The notes under the pieces: model-generated
Told to the model about the DNA's origin: nothing
The model's database searches: none
The model's input: only the letters and a program-made list of their open reading frames with translations
Translations under genes and position numbers: made by a program
Source of the DNA: Muribaculaceae bacterium
Lineage (GTDB): Bacteria; Bacteroidota; Bacteroidia; Bacteroidales; Muribaculaceae
NCBI GenBank assembly: GCA_023665425.1
Contig: JAMPDX010000001.1
Location: 197,882-261,881 of the forward strand
Length of the DNA: 64,000 nt
Direction: 5' to 3'
In this document: in pieces, positions 63,005 to 64,000 of the stretch
Position numbering within the stretch: position 1 is the first letter of the stretch
Layout: each line of letters begins with the position of its first letter

Positions 63005-63886
63005 TCAGAACTGAGCGAGTGCTTCCTGTATCTGACCTCGGCAGATGTTGCCTACCTTGACAAGAGGTAGGCGGAGTATCTCCCGACAAAAGCCACGTGT
63101 GGCGAGTGCGCACTTGATACCTGCCGGATTGCCTTCGGCAAACATAAGTTTATACAGCTCCTTGAAACGACGATGTATCTTCGCGGCCTCTGTGTACTCC
63201 CCCTTTTCAGCCAGATGCACCATCTCGCCAAACTCCTTGGTGAGAACGTTGCCAATAACAGAAATCACACCGGTTGCCCCTTCGAGCATCATGCGTAATG
63301 TCAAGCCATCGTCGCCGCTCACAACCTCAAATCCGTCAGGCTTCATGGATACAATCTCGCTAACTGCAGCCACACATCCGGATGCCTCCTTTATTCCTAT
63401 GATATTGGAACACTCCCTGGCCAATCGAACAGTGGTCTGTGGCAATAAGTTAACACCGGTTCTGCCGGGCACATTATACAGTATGACCGGTAGGGGAGAG
63501 GCCTCTGCCACCGCCTTGAAATGGCGATACATACCCTCTTGGTTCGGCTTGTTGTAAAATGGGCACACACTCAATATGGCACTGTAGCCATCCAAGTCTT
63601 CATTACGCAAACGCTCGCATAGGGCAGCTGTATTATTGCCTCCCATACCAAGCACCAAGGGTATTTTGCCCTCAGTATATTGTCGGGCAACTCGTGACAC
63701 TTCGGCTATTTCTGCAGGCGACAGAGTAGGTGTCTCTCCCGTAGTGCCCATAACTACAATAAAGTCGGCACCACCGGCAATAATGTGATTTATTATAGCT
63801 TTAAGTGCCTTATAATCAATGGAATTATCCGTATCAAATGGGGTAATGAGAGCCACACCCAGCCCTCGCAGAGCAAAATTAGCCAT
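63005..63886 (-). CDS. dapA: 4-hydroxy-tetrahydrodipicolinate synthase
   Basis: DapA condenses pyruvate with aspartate semialdehyde, the first committed step to lysine and diaminopimelate. The ATG at 63886 gives 293 residues, the normal length; a longer frame from 63952 crosses the promoter. The pyruvate site is VVMGTTGETPT (about residues 44-54), the active-site Tyr is in ILYNVPGRTG and the Schiff-base Lys in IIGIKEASG. It is transcribed with dnaG from the promoter at 63923. Confidence 0.96.
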   Translation of the reverse strand: MANFALRGLGVALITPFDTDNSIDYKALKAIINHIIAGGADFIVVMGTTGETPTLSPAEIAEVSRVARQYTEGKIPLVLGMGGNNTAALCERLRNEDLDGYSAILSVCPFYNKPNQEGMYRHFKAVAEASPLPVILYNVPGRTGVNLLPQTTVRLARECSNIIGIKEASGCVAAVSEIVSMKPDGFEVVSGDDGLTLRMMLEGATGVISVIGNVLTKEFGEMVHLAEKGEYTEAAKIHRRFKELYKLMFAEGNPAGIKCALATRGFCREILRLPLVKVGNICRGQIQEALAQF

Positions 63887-63922
63887 ATTAATTGGGATAC
63901 TGAAATGACAGCCTTCCACAAG

Positions 63923-63952
63923 CAAAGTTACAAAAAAATCTGCATCCGACAA
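63923..63952 (-). promoter_or_regulatory. promoter for dapA-dnaG
   Basis: The minus strand reads TTG, a 19-base spacer, then TAACTTTG (63923-63930), 37 bases before the dapA start. Nothing further is seen to the window end. Confidence 0.7.
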
Positions 63953-64000
63953 AATCTGTGCTTGTGTCGAATAACATAAAATGTATGAGTTGTAAGGGAT

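Overview
The window looks like chromosomal DNA of an anaerobic gut Bacteroidales, probably family Muribaculaceae (an inference from gene content, not proven). Support: outer-membrane and lipid A/KDO genes (lpxA, kdsA), a TonB-type receptor, DUF4270, DUF349 and DUF5106 proteins, C-termini resembling type IX secretion signals, pyruvate:ferredoxin oxidoreductase, carboxynorspermidine decarboxylase, and many promoters of the Bacteroidetes form TTG-N19/20-TAnnTTTG. No gene is cut by either edge. Most of the window is core chromosome. The accessory parts are small repeats, a tandem DUF262 gene pair and a group II intron relic.

Layout. 1-1180: nested small repeats around a SEL1-repeat gene. 1181-6231 (minus): undecaprenyl-phosphate sugar transferase, DUF349 protein, secreted cyclophilin, small unknown. 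6326-17978 (plus): cytidylate-kinase-like protein, DUF308 membrane protein, a 197-bp inverted-repeat element, RNase P RNA, then a long co-directional run (nucleoside MFS transporter, rsmE, kdsA, TPR protein, BadF-type kinase, SGNH hydrolase, DUF5106/thioredoxin protein, DoxX protein, mnmA, bifunctional-nuclease protein). 18216-22716 (plus): argR, an ArgC-like protein without its catalytic cysteine, a short Ssb, speA and truA. 22854-23954: Omp28-like protein, then a terminator and a group IIC intron relic. 24310-32459 (minus): mnmE, anchored DNA/RNA endonuclease, coiled-coil protein, and an operon of a hexapeptide acetyltransferase with two overlapping DUF262 proteins (a candidate defence module). 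32931-38924 (plus): nifJ and a GH97 alpha-glucosidase whose leader carries a second 197-bp element. 39150-44117 (minus): rsmG, cdsA, lpxA, DUF4270 lipoprotein, short GT5-type synthase. 44431-50834 (plus): S1/P1 nuclease, PD-(D/E)XK protein, UvrD/PcrA helicase, nspC, a CPHC thioredoxin, a VKOR fusion and a 52-aa peptide. 50904-53167 (minus): ahpF and ahpC. 53380-64000: TonB-type receptor, ECF sigma factor with a membrane partner, tRNA-Ser(CGA), MFS transporter, Spi-domain protein, small membrane protein, dnaG and dapA.

Themes. Three tRNA-modification genes (mnmA, mnmE, truA) and two 16S rRNA methyltransferases (rsmE, rsmG) give a translation-maintenance flavour. argR, the ArgC-like gene, speA and nspC tie arginine to polyamine synthesis. 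The least explained content is the short structured repeats: a 197-bp family with inverted ends and a hairpin that keeps pairing through compensatory changes, isolated copies of its ends just 5' of start codons, a 74-bp palindromic family, and a roughly 200-bp element with RNA-like hairpins inserted into one copy of that palindrome.
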